A stretch of 64,000 nucleotides of DNA from Rhipicephalus microplus. Taxonomy: Eukaryota > Arthropoda > Arachnida > Ixodida > Ixodidae. A program made the position numbers and the translations under genes. The stretch lies in assembly GCF_043290135.1 (NCBI RefSeq), contig NC_134704.1, positions 18,928,001-18,992,000 of the forward strand, in the 5' to 3' direction. Shown here piece by piece: positions 13,560 to 24,035 of this stretch. Under the pieces are notes generated by a model. The model was not told the DNA's origin and did not search any database. It saw only the letters and a list, made by a program, of their open reading frames with translations. The first letter of the stretch is position 1. The number at the start of each line of letters is the position of its first letter.

Positions 13560-14756
13560 CCATATGCTCTTTAACAACACTTTGTGGGGCTGGTTGGTGA
13601 TACATTCTACTGTACGTCCTGTACAGTATCGATTGGCCTTCCTGAATTTATAATTTCCTGGATTTCTTCCTATTTGCCTGACCACGTTCAGTTTGTAAGC
13701 ATTGCCGGTAATTGCTCTGACCCGCTCCCTGTAACTTCTGGGGTTCCCCGAGGGAGTGTACTTGGGCCTTTATTATTTTTCATTTATATTAATGACATTG
13801 TTGATACTGTTTGCTCGCCGGTTCAGATCAGACTGTTTGCTGATGACTGTGTGCTGTTTAATGAAATAACTTCCTATGACTACCAGGTCTTGCTAAACAC
13901 TAACCTCCAAAATATCTTTGCATGGTGCGCGCAATGGGAGATGAGGTTAAACACAGACAAAACCGTCTTTATGCGAGTAACCAACAAAAAAAAATATTTT
14001 ACCATTTACATATCAATCCGGTACCCAGACACTAGCTGAGGTTGTTGAGTATAAGTACCTTGGTGTCACTCTAACAAACGACCTCAGCTGGAATAAGCAC
14101 ATCTCTAATATTTGCGCGTCGTCTTTCCATAAACTTGGTCTATGGAGACACAAACTAAAGCATGCTCCTTCTACTGTAAAAAAACTAACTTATTTCATTG
14201 TTATACGCCCCTCATTGGAATATGCCTCAATCGTCTGGGACCCATACACAAAAAGAAACATTGAGGCTCTCGAACTAATCCAACGCAAAGCGGTACGTTT
14301 TATTTACTCCAAGTACCGAAGAACTGATTCCCCCACAAACCTTACGAAAGAAAACAGTATACCCACACTCGAAAAACGTCGTAAAACTCACAGGCTCAAA
14401 TTTATTTTTCTTTTAAATAACAACAAGCTGTCAGTAAACTGTGATTTGTATCTGAAACTGCTTACGACAGGACAAACCCAGCATCTACAAACTCATTCAT
14501 TGACACCGTATTTCGCGAGAACAAACATTTTCAAATACTCATTCTTTTCTCGTACCATAAATGACTGGAACTGCCTACCTCAATTGTTAACCGGCTCTGT
14601 AGAGGCACTTGAGCGTATTTAACCATGACCTATGTTTTTGTATCTTTTGTATATGATGTATCGTTTTTGTTCTTGCTGTTTTACACCTGTGTGCAAAGTT
14701 ACGATCTTTGCCCCTCCTGCTGGGGCCCTTAAATGGGCCTGAAGTATTTTGTAAAA

Positions 14757-14807
<51 letters not shown>

Positions 14808-14812
14808 ATGAT
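13560..14812 (+). mobile_element. 5'-truncated LINE with RT core and (TAAA)n tail
   Basis: This is the 3' portion of a non-LTR retrotransposon. The first frame (open from 13575 to 14039) carries reverse transcriptase motifs GVPRGSVLGPLLFFIYINDI and IRLFADDCVLF, including the catalytic FADD. The usual motif is GVPQGS, so the Q is changed to R. Reading then shifts at an A-run (13987-13995) and continues open in another frame to 14622 with WDPYTKRNIEALELIQRKA, a typical LINE C-terminal segment. A short 3' UTR follows, then a (TAAA)n tail at 14754-14809. One indel in a homopolymer is the only break I see downstream of the truncation. I assign it to the CR1/Jockey-like group from motif style only. 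The 5' boundary is uncertain; homology is clear only from about 13620. Confidence 0.85.
13575..14622 (+). pseudogene. LINE reverse transcriptase, frameshifted
   Basis: This is the coding part of the truncated LINE. The palm-domain catalytic pair of aspartates (FADD) lies near 13838-13850. The C-terminal half uses the frame of 14215-14622. An endonuclease domain and most of the N-terminal RT are absent. The break at the A9 run near 13990 could be a true mutation or a homopolymer sequencing error; either way the copy lacks its 5' half and cannot be autonomous. Confidence 0.8.
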
Positions 14813-15033
14813 GTACTTCTTTTCTTATCCTCGTCACGACAATTTTTATGTTGGACCGCACACGTATTATGCACCATTATTGCGTTCGCTTCACATATAT
14901 AAAATACATGCAGTGAGCAATATATAGTATAAATTCATACTAATGGTTTTTAGTACCTTTGATTACATTTATTTCGCACTGCGTGAAATACGGCTTGCCA
15001 CTGAATGCTTGTTGCTATATGTCCATTTTATAA
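14813..15033. other. AT-rich spacer
   Basis: AT-rich sequence between two LINE remnants, with no feature seen. Confidence 0.4.
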
Positions 15034-15490
15034 ATGTCTACAAAGCCTATATATACTCGTAAAAGATTTTTGCTCGCACTGGGATGGCCGATACCACCAC
15101 CTGTGACCAGTGTAGAGAAGCTATTGGACACATATTTTTGTGACTGTCGACACTATAGTGCACAGCGACTACACCTTTGCAACGTGCTCAACAAGTTAGA
15201 TAACAAACCTCTGCCGAAGAAAGGAATTGTACACCATCGTCGGGATGCAACGTCACACAAGGAGGCCTTGCAAGCGCTACTGCGCTTTTTGCGATCGAGC
15301 GGTATTTATGAACGACTGTAGCCGCAACGCTCTTCGCGCCCGTGTTTGTTTGTGTGTTTTTTATTTAACTCTTTCTATCTCTACCTTCGCCCTTTTTATT
15401 GCTCCTATTTTCCACCTCCCAGCGCTGGGTAGCAAACTGGATGCTTATATCTAGTTAAACTCCCAGTCTTCCTCTTCCTTTCTCTCTCCG
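15034..15490 (+). pseudogene. LINE 3' end, second family
   Basis: The frame 15034-15321 (95 codons) ends with a segment of the form VEKLLDTYFCDCRHYSAQR followed by LLRFLRSSGIYERL and a stop. This is the layout of a LINE polyprotein tail: a degenerate Cys/His knuckle, then a helical end. Only part of the knuckle's cysteine pattern remains. A pyrimidine-rich 3' UTR follows to about 15490. A similar 3' tail seems to recur at 45850-45962. It is 5'-truncated and probably inactive. Confidence 0.5.
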
Positions 15491-17079
15491 ACAGGTTTGT
15501 TTGTGACAGAAAAAAAACTTCGGCCAATCGTGATAAAAGACACGCCATTAGCGATGTCACCTGGCCAATCGCAACGCGCACTTCAGAGAACTGAAAGCTT
15601 AGCGAATTCGGCTAGACCTATAGTGCGGTGGCCACGGCGTGTCTGGAAGGTGGCTGAGTGGGGTGCGGTACTCTATGCTACAAGTGCTATATTTATGACT
15701 TCCCAGTAACACAACAGTTGCTCATGATTTTCTCTTCATACATGCTAAAGTGGTGCTTCTTTTCTAGATATATCAAGATCTGTGGCCGTGGAAGGTAAAG
15801 AGCGTATTGCACGCATGGCACTCATTCATTCTCGCCTATTAATAGTCGTAAGCAAGTAGCGAGGCAATGACTGTATGCAGAAGATTCGGATATTCTACGC
15901 GCATTCACTACGGCAAAGACCGCACGCTGACGTGCACCTAGTGAGTTCGAAACGACCGGCTATAACGCGGCAGGTCTTGCGTGATGAATCGCGCCAGGGC
16001 AGGCCAACGTAAGAGGCAAAGTTTTTTCCGCGAGCAAGAAAAGGAAAGAAACAACGGCGATGCACGTGAGGTCATCGGGCGTGTATGGTTTGTCGCAGGC
16101 ACCGCATTTGGGACGGTGGCCTTGAACGAGCAACCACGCAGGACGTACCAACACAGCGGGATCAGCCCCGCCGTCTGCAACATCCTTGCGATATGGTCGT
16201 ACTTAGGAACACGGAAAAGTAGAAAACCGGATCGATCGATGCTCTCCGCGGCGCTCTTTCGTTTTTCTTTCGTGCCCCCTCGGCGCGCAGCTTTCGCAGA
16301 GCTGTTCTTGCTCGTGTGTTACGTAACTATGGCTATTTTAAATGCGGTTGTGCCCTGCTGCTCGTGTAATGTATATGCTAATTGACGCAGGTTTTTTGGT
16401 CACGAAGGCTATGACAAACGAAGCTGCGTTGTATTATTGTTGATATATCTACGTTTTTCGTCCTTCAGAAGAGGCCGCGAAACTGTAGAACGTGCACTGG
16501 GAGCTCACGTTACGTTTAAGTTACCTAGTAAAACAATTTGAAAATATATAATTGTCTGTATACTTTGACTATAGATCGTCTTCATGATATGACCATAGGT
16601 CGCTGAGAATTAAGGGCACACCTATGTAGACAGAATGCTACATCAAGGCGTGGTTCTAGTGGCATCCGCAATGTTTGAATGGAGGTTTAAAGAAGCTATC
16701 TGAATTATTTTAATCGTTTTTTTTTGCTTACTGTTACTACAACTTTAGAAGAGGATACAGACTAAATCAGATCTCTCTTTGTAGGCCCTCTCCAAGTCCA
16801 CAAGCTGTCCCTATCGCGATGTTCTTCAATTTATTGAGAAACGTTCGTATATTCACCATCTTAAACAATACTACAACAAATTTACTACTAATACTACAAA
16901 TTTTGAGGGCGCGCGCCCCACACAGAAATGTGTGATGCAAAGAACTAATACAGGGGTACAAGTGAAGGAACGTTGAATCACATCACAGATGGGATGTACC
17001 AGCTGCAATCGTGCGAGTGTTTTGCGCATAACATGTCAACATGTGTTCGCGTGCTGTAATATATACTACACAATCGTAT
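15491..17079. other. No gene seen
   Basis: Mixed composition. CAAT-like words occur near 15530-15580. Open frames around 15980-16385 occur on both strands and match no family. I can support nothing further. Confidence 0.35.
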
Positions 17080-17280
17080 CAATAATGACAACTAACTGAC
17101 AACGATGCCAAGAAATGTATAGAAGATGTTACTAAAATTAATTATAATGTAAATGTCAATAAAGAAATTGGGACGAAAAGACAACTTGCCGTGGGCGGGA
17201 ACCAAACCTTCGAATAACGCACTTGATGCTCAATCCTATACTTTCCTTGGCATCATTGTCTGTTAGTTCTATAAGTATTG
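17080..17280 (-). repeat. Diverged tRNA-derived repeat, family 2
   Basis: It shares the phrase ACTTGCCGTGGGCGGGAACC, a following CTTCGAATAACGC block, and an upstream GATGCCAAG/GTATA segment with the better-preserved copy at 46120-46400. The tRNA-like head reads on the minus strand. In this copy the B-box region is partly deleted (the bases between GAACC and CTTCGAA are missing). It is an old, inactive SINE-type copy. Confidence 0.5.
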
Positions 17281-18434
17281 TCCAGAACAAAGAAAGACGA
17301 GCCCTAAAATTGTCATGTCTTTCTTCTAATCATATCATACATTTTTACTTTAACCGTATTGGACTCGCATTCGTCTAAAGCTACTGTGCCACTTTCTACA
17401 AAAATAAAATGCAATTTGATAAGTCTATCAGTACTTTAAGGGGTCTTCCTATTGGGCGAGATGGTGTTTGTTTGTTTTATAATTGTTTCAGATGCTAAAA
17501 GCTCGCACACCACAAAAGGCCCGTCGTCTTATCACGTAGTGTGTGAGTTTTATAGCGCCGCAACATTTATAATGTGAAGGTGTTGTACTTTGGTTTCGCG
17601 TGCACAGCTGAGAACCTCTTCAGAGCTGGCAGAACACCCCTTTCAGCCATACGTATCCCCCGAACACTGCGAATCACACTGTACTACCTACAGCCAGGAA
17701 TCTCCGGCAGTAATGTGCGGAATGGATCTATATTGTGCGTTTGTGCGTACTTGACTGCACAGCCGCCTGCAGTGCCTTGCTGGTGTCATGGCGGAAACCC
17801 GTCATCCGCGAGAAGCGCTATTTAAGACTTATAGTAATTGGAACAAATGCTAGTAAGTTGATGCAACACAGGAGATCTCAGAAGGAACACCATTGACTAT
17901 TGAGAATTTCACGCATCACACACTTTGTAAGATCAGCATTGCGGATAGATAGTGACTTACACGATAGTGCAAGAGGTTCAATACGTTCAAGTGTATGCAT
18001 GTCCTAGACTTTGGTAACACCGAAACAGTACACTTATCACGGTATAAAAACAGCTGTAAGCATGCACAGCGCATGCTAACAAAAGAAAGAAATGGTTCCT
18101 TGGCAAGCCACTATGATATGACGTGCGCTTCGACGTAGTTGTCGTATTTCGGGGAAGTACGAATATTCTACATTGGGCGCTGTTTGAGCTTGCTGCGTTG
18201 GATTCAGCAACCAAACGCATGCCTTTTGACGGCGAAACTAACAGAACGGAAAAGTTGCTTGCTTTTTAGTTCGCCAGAACATCATTTTTGAAACTTCGGT
18301 GTGTACTGTGAACATCTTGCACGTATAATTGCTCAAGGAGATATAGTACGCCTGCAATAATTGTTTAGTTTCGCATCCTTCCAACGCGACGACCAGAGGG
18401 CGCCGTGCGCGCGCTAAGCTATAGCGACACTCAC
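17281..18434. other. Probable first intron of the LHFPL gene
   Basis: This stretch lies immediately 3' (minus strand) of the LHFPL exon donor site and is therefore intronic if that gene model is right. I looked for the expected next exon, the conserved segment following WMQ in LHFPL proteins, in 1-18434 and did not find it. Confidence 0.5.
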
Positions 18435-18846
18435 CGCAGAAGACCTGCATCCAGCCACAGATGTGGAACACAGTGGACGAGTGGAACACGAAGAAGAGCA
18501 GCATGCAGCAGATGCACAACAACACTATGACAACCGATAATCCGACGAACACAGTGGCCGCGCGGAACGCCGCCGACGGGATCGAGCTGAAGTCGTCCAG
18601 TCGGCCCTGGCACGTCACGTCCTGGCCGTCTTGGATCAGGTGACAGTACTGCCACAGGCCGAAGTGGCCCGTGCCGCGCGACTCCTTGGTGTCGCCGAGC
18701 CAGTGCGGCTGGATGAACACCACCACGTTAATGATGGCGAAGCAGATGGTGAACACTGCCCAGAGCACGCCGATGGCCTTCGAGTTGCGCATGTAGTTGG
18801 CCTGGTAGAGGTTCAATTCGCTCGCGTACTCGTACTTGGGCTCCAT
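18435..18846 (-). CDS. LHFPL-family tetraspan protein, first coding exon (partial)
   Basis: First coding exon of a lipoma-HMGIC-fusion-partner-like (LHFPL) four-helix membrane protein, closest in my recollection to vertebrate LHFPL3/4/5 and insect Tmhs. Family members act at the plasma membrane as auxiliary subunits, for example of GABA-A receptors (LHFPL4) or the hair-cell mechanotransduction complex (LHFPL5); the role in ticks is unknown. I start at the ATG at 18846, which has A at -3 and G at +4. The longer upstream frame has no other ATG. The 138 residues show YMRNSKAIGVLWAVFTICFA leading into helix 1 (about 24-46), the W49...GLW(63-65)...C68...C79 signature of the claudin/PMP22-like fold, and helix 2 (about 97-121). 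The sequence ends in FHICGWMQVFCG at a consensus donor (minus-strand GTGAGT at 18434-18429), phase 1. Helices 3 and 4 are missing from the window. Confidence 0.87.
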
Positions 18847-18849
18847 GAT

Positions 18850-19400
18850 CGCGCCCGCTTCGATCGCTTTAGGCTTAAGCGCCGCCGTCTTGACTGCCGC
18901 TGCTGCTCGCAGTACACGACCGTCTCTCAACACTCGTCGCTCGCCGAGGGAGCAGCGCACCGCACAATCGTGGGACGACGGCGTCGTCTTCTTTTTCCTC
19001 TCCTCACCGCCGCTGCCTCATCGCACACGATCCGAAACGTCGGCGAAACGCTGCCGGCACGGCCCGCAAGGTCTTGTGCGCAAGCTCGCACGGCGCAGTT
19101 GAACCTCGTCGTCCCCGAGGAATGCGCTGGCACGCTGGCGCGCAACGGGCGAAGGACAGAGACAGCTGGAGGGGGAACCGAAACGCACCGCCACACCGCT
19201 GTGAACTCACACTCGGGATTAAACGCCACCTCCGCCGCCACTGCGCTCAGAGGGGCACGGATGAGGAAGAGAGGGAACGTGCCGACACCAGCGAGGAGGT
19301 AGCATCCCCCTCCTCAACATGGCGGCTTCGCTGCCCAGGTAGGTAGCCTCCCACATGCCGTGAGGACTGGTTTGGCCAGTTACCCTTCGCTTCGTCCCCG
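18850..19400. promoter_or_regulatory. CpG-rich block upstream of LHFPL exon
   Basis: GC- and CpG-rich DNA starts just upstream of the LHFPL start codon and continues past 19400. Open frames on both strands here look like composition effects. On the plus strand the word AACATGGCGGC (19316-19326) matches a YY1-type promoter element. It is followed by CCCAG/GTAGGT, which would also read as ATG plus a splice donor. The block is plausibly a 5' UTR and promoter, possibly bidirectional. This rests on composition and one motif. Confidence 0.35.
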
Positions 19401-20282
19401 GCTGCCGGTGCCGCCGTTGCTCACGCTTTTGTTGGGTCCTGCCGGACCAAGGAGGTTGTAGTATAAAAGAGACCCTCCTTTCCCAGGTACGCGAAGCCGC
19501 GCAGCACGTATTCGGCGCCGCTGTCGGAGCCTGGGATTCCACGGCCGGCTATGCACGTCGATGGAGGGTTGCCGCGGAGGAGCTGCCTTTGATGCGACCG
19601 GTATGCCGAACGTCCGTTCGCGCCGATGCGGGCAGTTCTGGACGCTGACGCAAGAGGCTATATCCATCCTTCGTTGCGGCCGGCGCCGCTATCGCGTAAG
19701 CGGCTTTCGGTGCACCGGCGGAAGGAAAACGCGGAAAGAAAATGCCTCGAAGACTGCCCCCATCGTGAATTACACGCGAGGCCCTTGACCCTTCCGTGCA
19801 GCATTGAACGGAGCCGGCGGCGAATCCCGGAAGCTGGAGAGTTGATGAGACGTGTCCGATTTCGTGATGGAAGATGTGCGGCGCGCGATGCAGCCATTGC
19901 GTGCGACAACCATGCACACACCATATTAACACGTAAATCGCTGTTGACGGCTGTAAGGAGATCTTAATCCCTTCCTGTCGAAAAAAAAAAATATGCGCAT
20001 TGATGGTGCATGCGCCAAAGTCGCTTCTTGTGGAAGGTGCTGTGGCTTCGGAAAAAGCTGGCATATTCGCTGTTTACAACGTGGCTTCGGAAGCAATAAA
20101 ACACCGAAAAACAGGCTACGCAAATAGATGGAAGCATCCTGTAATAACTGTAGTAAAACAGTAAAAATGAACCTTATGAAATACCTGAAAGAACTACTTA
20201 TGTATGGCTCAAGGCGTTTTTGGTACTCGCTATCACATTCCATGTTAACGTGATCACCTCTCTCGGGCAACAAGTTTTGCGA
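19401..20282. other. GC-rich upstream region, no gene assigned
   Basis: The GC-rich part to about 20060 could extend the LHFPL 5' region. A minus-strand frame at 19549-20064 has no recognisable domain and I do not call it. 20060-20282 is AT-rich. Confidence 0.35.
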
Positions 20283-20337
20283 AATATATAGAATAATGAT
20301 TGATTGATTTGTGGGGTTTAACGTCCCGAAACTACTA

Positions 20338-20473
20338 CAGTAGGCGTCTGGGGGTTTATTGATACACGGTTCGAGGGACGAGCCGTATCGGCGCAGGCAG
20401 ATGATGATGATCTCCTTCTTCCACCCTCCTTTCTTCTTTTTCCTTCTTCGTCCGGCACATACGTGGCGTAACA
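20338..20473 (-). repeat. 3' LTR of gypsy element
   Basis: In element orientation it begins TGTTACGCCACG and ends CGCCTACTG. It contains a CATCATCATC run and an AATAAA polyadenylation signal (plus-strand TTTATT at 20355-20360) about 20 bases before its end. The end is TG rather than the usual CA. Confidence 0.93.
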
Positions 20474-20484
20474 TTTCCCCCCTC
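20474..20484 (-). promoter_or_regulatory. Polypurine tract of gypsy element
   Basis: The minus strand reads GAGGGGGGAAA directly before the TGTTACG start of the 3' LTR. This is the expected place and composition for the plus-strand DNA primer. Confidence 0.85.
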
Positions 20485-20507
20485 GCAGACAAAGCGCGCC
20501 GCGCGTT

Positions 20508-23500
20508 TCATACAGTGTCGCGTTGACTGAAAGGCTTCAGGCGAGCGACATGCGTGACCTCTGTCTTTCTGGAGCGTCTCCCGCTAGCTGTAAGACGTGC
20601 GATGCGGTAGTCGACTGCGCTCAGGCGGTCAAGGATAACAAAAGGTCCGATGTAGTGCGCGAGCAGTTTTTGGCACAAGCCACGTTTGCGTAAAGGCTTC
20701 CACACCAACACGAGATCTCCCGGAATATATGTGGCCTGCCGGTGCTTGCTGTCATAACGAACTTTCGATCTGTCTTGCGAGGCTATTGTACGTAAACGAG
20801 CAAGACGACGAGCTTCTTCGGCGAGACAAAGAGTTTCTGCTAGGGAGATTTCTGATTGGTCCCGATCAGAGAAGGAAAATATTGTATCCAGAGTATAACG
20901 GGGGGGTCGAACATAGAGGAGGAAGAACGGGCTGTAGCCGGTGGTCTCATGTTGGGAAGTATTAAACGCGTATGTGACGAACGGCAAGACATCGTCCCAG
21001 TTCTTGTGGTTCGAAGCAACGTACATAGAAAGCATATTCACCAGTGTTCGAATTGTTCGCTCGACGAGACCATTCGTCTGCGGGTGATAAGGCGTCGAGT
21101 GTCTGAGCTCTGAGCCACACATACGAAGAAGTTGTTCGACAACGTCTGCCGTGAATTGACGTCCACGGTCACTTATGATGACGCGAGGAGGCCCATGACG
21201 CAGTATGATAGAATGGAGAAGGAAGGACGACACTTGACCAGCAGTCGCGGATGGCAGGGCAGCAGTCTCGCAGTACCGAGTAAGATGGTCAGCACATACC
21301 ACAATCCATCTGTTGCCTTTCGATGAACGCGGAAAAGGGCCCACCAGGTCAATGCCAATTTGTTCGAACGGAGAACTGGGAGGCGTCACAGGTTGTAGAT
21401 GTCCGGCCGGAGCTGCTGAGAGAGATTTGTGCGCCTGGCATTGCGCACAACTGGCCACGTACAACTCAACTGACTGGCGCATACGTGGCCAGTAGAAGCG
21501 TTCCTGGGTACGATGAAGAGTGCGCGTCGTTCCGAGGTGACCTGAAGTGGCGTCATCATGCATGGCGTACAAAACAGATGACCGTAGTGCCTCTGGAACC
21601 ACCAGCAGGAAGCGGGAACCGGTGCCGGAGATGGATTTCTTGTACAGTAGACCATCACGGACGCAAAAGCGGCTTTCCGGAGTGGATGCTTGTGCGATCA
21701 CGAATAATGGATTCAAACTCACGTCCTTCCGCTGCTCAGTTTCAAAGGTGGCCTTATCCGGGAACGCTGGTGCTACGGACGCAATCAGATGATCGAAATC
21801 GTCAGCGTCGCAAACTGTAGCATCAACTGGCATCCTTGAAAGGCAGTCTGCGTCCGCGTGTTTCCTGCCGCTCTTGTACGATACCGTGAAGTTGTACTCT
21901 TGCAGCCGGAGGGACCAGCGTGCTAGACGGCCTGACGGATCCCGAAGGTTGATAAGCCAGCACAAAGAATGATGATCCGTAACTACTTGGAAAGGACGAC
22001 CGTACAGGTATGAGCGGAATCGCTGTACAGCGAAGACGAGTGCAAGGCATTCTTGTTCGGTCACAGTGTAATTGCGTTCCGGCTTACTTAAAGTGCGACT
22101 GGCATATGCGATCACGTGTTCCACTTGATTACATCGCTGTATCAGGACTGCACCTATGCCAATGCCGCTTGCGTCGGTGTGAACTTCAGTCGCCGCAGAA
22201 GGATCGAAGTGCCGCAGGATAGGCTGCGACGTGAGCAAGAACTTCAGTTGGTTGAAAGAAGTTTCACAATCAGGAGTCCATTCAAAACTAGCACCTTGGC
22301 GGAGAAGACAGGTCAGTGGAAAGGCAACTTCTGCAAAGGCGGGAATAAATCGGCGAAAGTAAGAGCAGAGGCCCAAGAAGCTCCGAAGCTCCTTCACTGA
22401 GCCAGGTGGTTTAAAAGCTCTAACAGCCGCTGTCTTATTCGGGTCGGGCCTGATGCCATCCTTGTTGACGAGATGTCCCAGCACCAGTGTTTGTCGAGCT
22501 CCGAAATGACACTTCTTTGCATTAAGAACCAAGCCAGCATTTCGAATACATTTCAAAACCAGCTCTACCCTTTCGTTATGTTCACTGAATGTACGCCCGA
22601 AGATAACAACGTCGTCAAGATAACACATACAGATGTTCCACTTCAGGCCGCGCAGAATGGTGTCCATGAATCTTTCAAATGTAGCGGGCGCGTTACATAG
22701 ACCAAAAGGCATCACGTTAAATTCATATAGTCCGTCCGGAGTAACGAAAGCCGTCTTTTCTTTGTCCATTGAATGCACAGGTATTTGCCAATAGCCTGAG
22801 CGTAAGTCTATGGACGAAAAGTAGGATGCTGAATGGAGGCAGTCTAGAGCGTCATCAATGCGTGGGAGAGGGTAGACATCTCTCTTTGTGACGGAGTTTA
22901 GACGGCGATAGTCCACACAGAATCTCCAGGTACCATCCTTCTTTTTGACTAGAATCACGGGAGCCGCCCAAGGACTCGATGATTCTCGAATGACACCCTT
23001 CTGCAGCATATCACGCACTTGTTCATCAATTATCTTGCGCTCAGACGGCGACACTCGGTAGGGTTTCTGGCGGATGGGCTGTGCTGTTCCCGTGTTTATC
23101 CTGTGGAGAATCCGAGACGCGGGAATCGAGGGCGCATGGTCATGGGAAAAATCGAAAATCGTCACGTATTTTGACAAAACGTCCAGAAGCATGCGGCGTT
23201 TGTCAGTAGTAAGTGACTTGTCGATCATAGGTAAAAGTTTTGAATCGGCCGTAGAAGTATTGGCTGAGGCCCCACCCGGAGCATCACTGAGGGCAGCCAC
23301 TGCCATCGGTGAGTATGTTTTGAACTTGGCAAGCTTCAGTCCTCCTGGTAGAACCACCGACTCAGCTGAACAGTTTACCGCCCATAGTCCTGTGCGTCCT
23401 TGAACGAGTGACACTATGCAATGCGGCACCAATGCGTTCTTCTTAATGCAACTGAGATGAAAGGGCTCCACCAATGCGTCGAACGCACTGTCATTGTTGT

Positions 23501-24035
23501 CAATGCGTGAAGAGTATACAGGAACACATACTGCAGAGAATGCCGGCACAATGCTATCTTCACTGACCCGGAGCGCACCGTGCTCCCTGTCTGAATTCTC
23601 TAATAGTTCTCCAGGGGCAGCATCACATATGTACACCTCTCCATTTCTACAATCAACAGTGGCGCCACACATTCGAAGGAAGTCAATCCCCAGGATTATG
23701 TCGTGTGTGCTCCTTGGAAGAATCGTAAACTCTGTGACAAACACTTGATCACCCAAGCACACTTCTGCGGTACAGACACCAATGGGACACAGCGAGTTAC
23801 CACCAACGCCACAGAATGTTGTTGCCTTCTCCCACAAAAACATCACCTTTTGTCCTAAACGGTGTTTAAAAGCAGCACTCATAATCGAAACTGTAGCACC
23901 AGTGTCCACCAAAGCCATCGTACACACACCATCAATAAAAACTTCTACCTTGTTCTTGAACATCAACACAGACGGGGGTATTTCGTTTTGCAGCAAGTCA
24001 CCAGCGACCTCACCCCCATCGGCCGCACTGTTTAG
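20508..24035 (-). CDS. Gypsy pol polyprotein
   Basis: Polyprotein that cuts, copies and integrates the element. Numbering starts at the TTG at 23996 (1162 residues); the frame is open further upstream into gag and is probably entered by a -1 shift near 24035. Domains in order: aspartic protease with DTGA (D31) and ILG near 101; reverse transcriptase with D397 and YLDD (459-462); RNase H with D608, E647, D674; integrase zinc finger H813, H820, C850, C853; integrase core D883, D943, E979, giving a D,D35E spacing; and a C-terminal GPF-type module (HYIGPFVILD) just before the stop at 20508. All catalytic residues I can check are present. No stop or frame break is visible. I see no chromodomain. 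Confidence 0.95.
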   Translation of the reverse strand, partial: LNSAADGGEVAGDLLQNEIPPSVLMFKNKVEVFIDGVCTMALVDTGATVSIMSAAFKHRLGQKVMFLWEKATTFCGVGGNSLCPIGVCTAEVCLGDQVFVTEFTILPRSTHDIILGIDFLRMCGATVDCRNGEVYICDAAPGELLENSDREHGALRVSEDSIVPAFSAVCVPVYSSRIDNNDSAFDALVEPFHLSCIKKNALVPHCIVSLVQGRTGLWAVNCSAESVVLPGGLKLAKFKTYSPMAVAALSDAPGGASANTSTADSKLLPMIDKSLTTDKRRMLLDVLSKYVTIFDFSHDHAPSIPASRILHRINTGTAQPIRQKPYRVSPSERKIIDEQVRDMLQKGVIRESSSPWAAPVILVKKKDGTWRFCVDYRRLNSVTKRDVYPLPRIDDALDCLHSASYFSSIDLRSGYWQIPVHSMDKEKTAFVTPDGLYEFNVMPFGLCNAPATFERFMDTILRGLKWNICMCYLDDVVIFGRTFSEHNERVELVLKCIRNAGLVLNAKKCHFGARQTLVLGHLVNKDGIRPDPNKTAAVRAFKPPGSVKELRSFLGLCSYFRRFIPAFAEVAFPLTCLLRQGASFEWTPDCETSFNQLKFLLTSQPILRHFDPSAATEVHTDASGIGIGAVLIQRCNQVEHVIAYASRTLSKPERNYTVTEQECLALVFAVQRFRSYLYGRPFQVVTDHHSLCWLINLRDPSGRLARWSLRLQEYNFTVSYKSGRKHADADCLSRMPVDATVCDADDFDHLIASVAPAFPDKATFETEQRKDVSLNPLFVIAQASTPESRFCVRDGLLYKKSISGTGSRFLLVVPEALRSSVLYAMHDDATSGHLGTTRTLHRTQERFYWPRMRQSVELYVASCAQCQAHKSLSAAPAGHLQPVTPPSSPFEQIGIDLVGPFPRSSKGNRWIVVCADHLTRYCETAALPSATAGQVSSFLLHSIILRHGPPRVIISDRGRQFTADVVEQLLRMCGSELRHSTPYHPQTNGLVERTIRTLVNMLSMYVASNHKNWDDVLPFVTYAFNTSQHETTGYSPFFLLYVRPPRYTLDTIFSFSDRDQSEISLAETLCLAEEARRLARLRTIASQDRSKVRYDSKHRQATYIPGDLVLVWKPLRKRGLCQKLLAHYIGPFVILDRLSAVDYRIARLTASGRRSRKTEVTHVARLKPFSQRDTV

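Noticed and set aside
18631..19302. 223-codon plus-strand frame
   Set aside because: Antisense of the LHFPL exon and its CpG-rich upstream region; the minus strand holds the conserved protein.
19316..19340. ATG followed by seven codons and a GTAGGT donor as a plus-strand first exon
   Set aside because: The same bases fit a YY1-like promoter element, and seven codons cannot be tested; reported only as a promoter hint.
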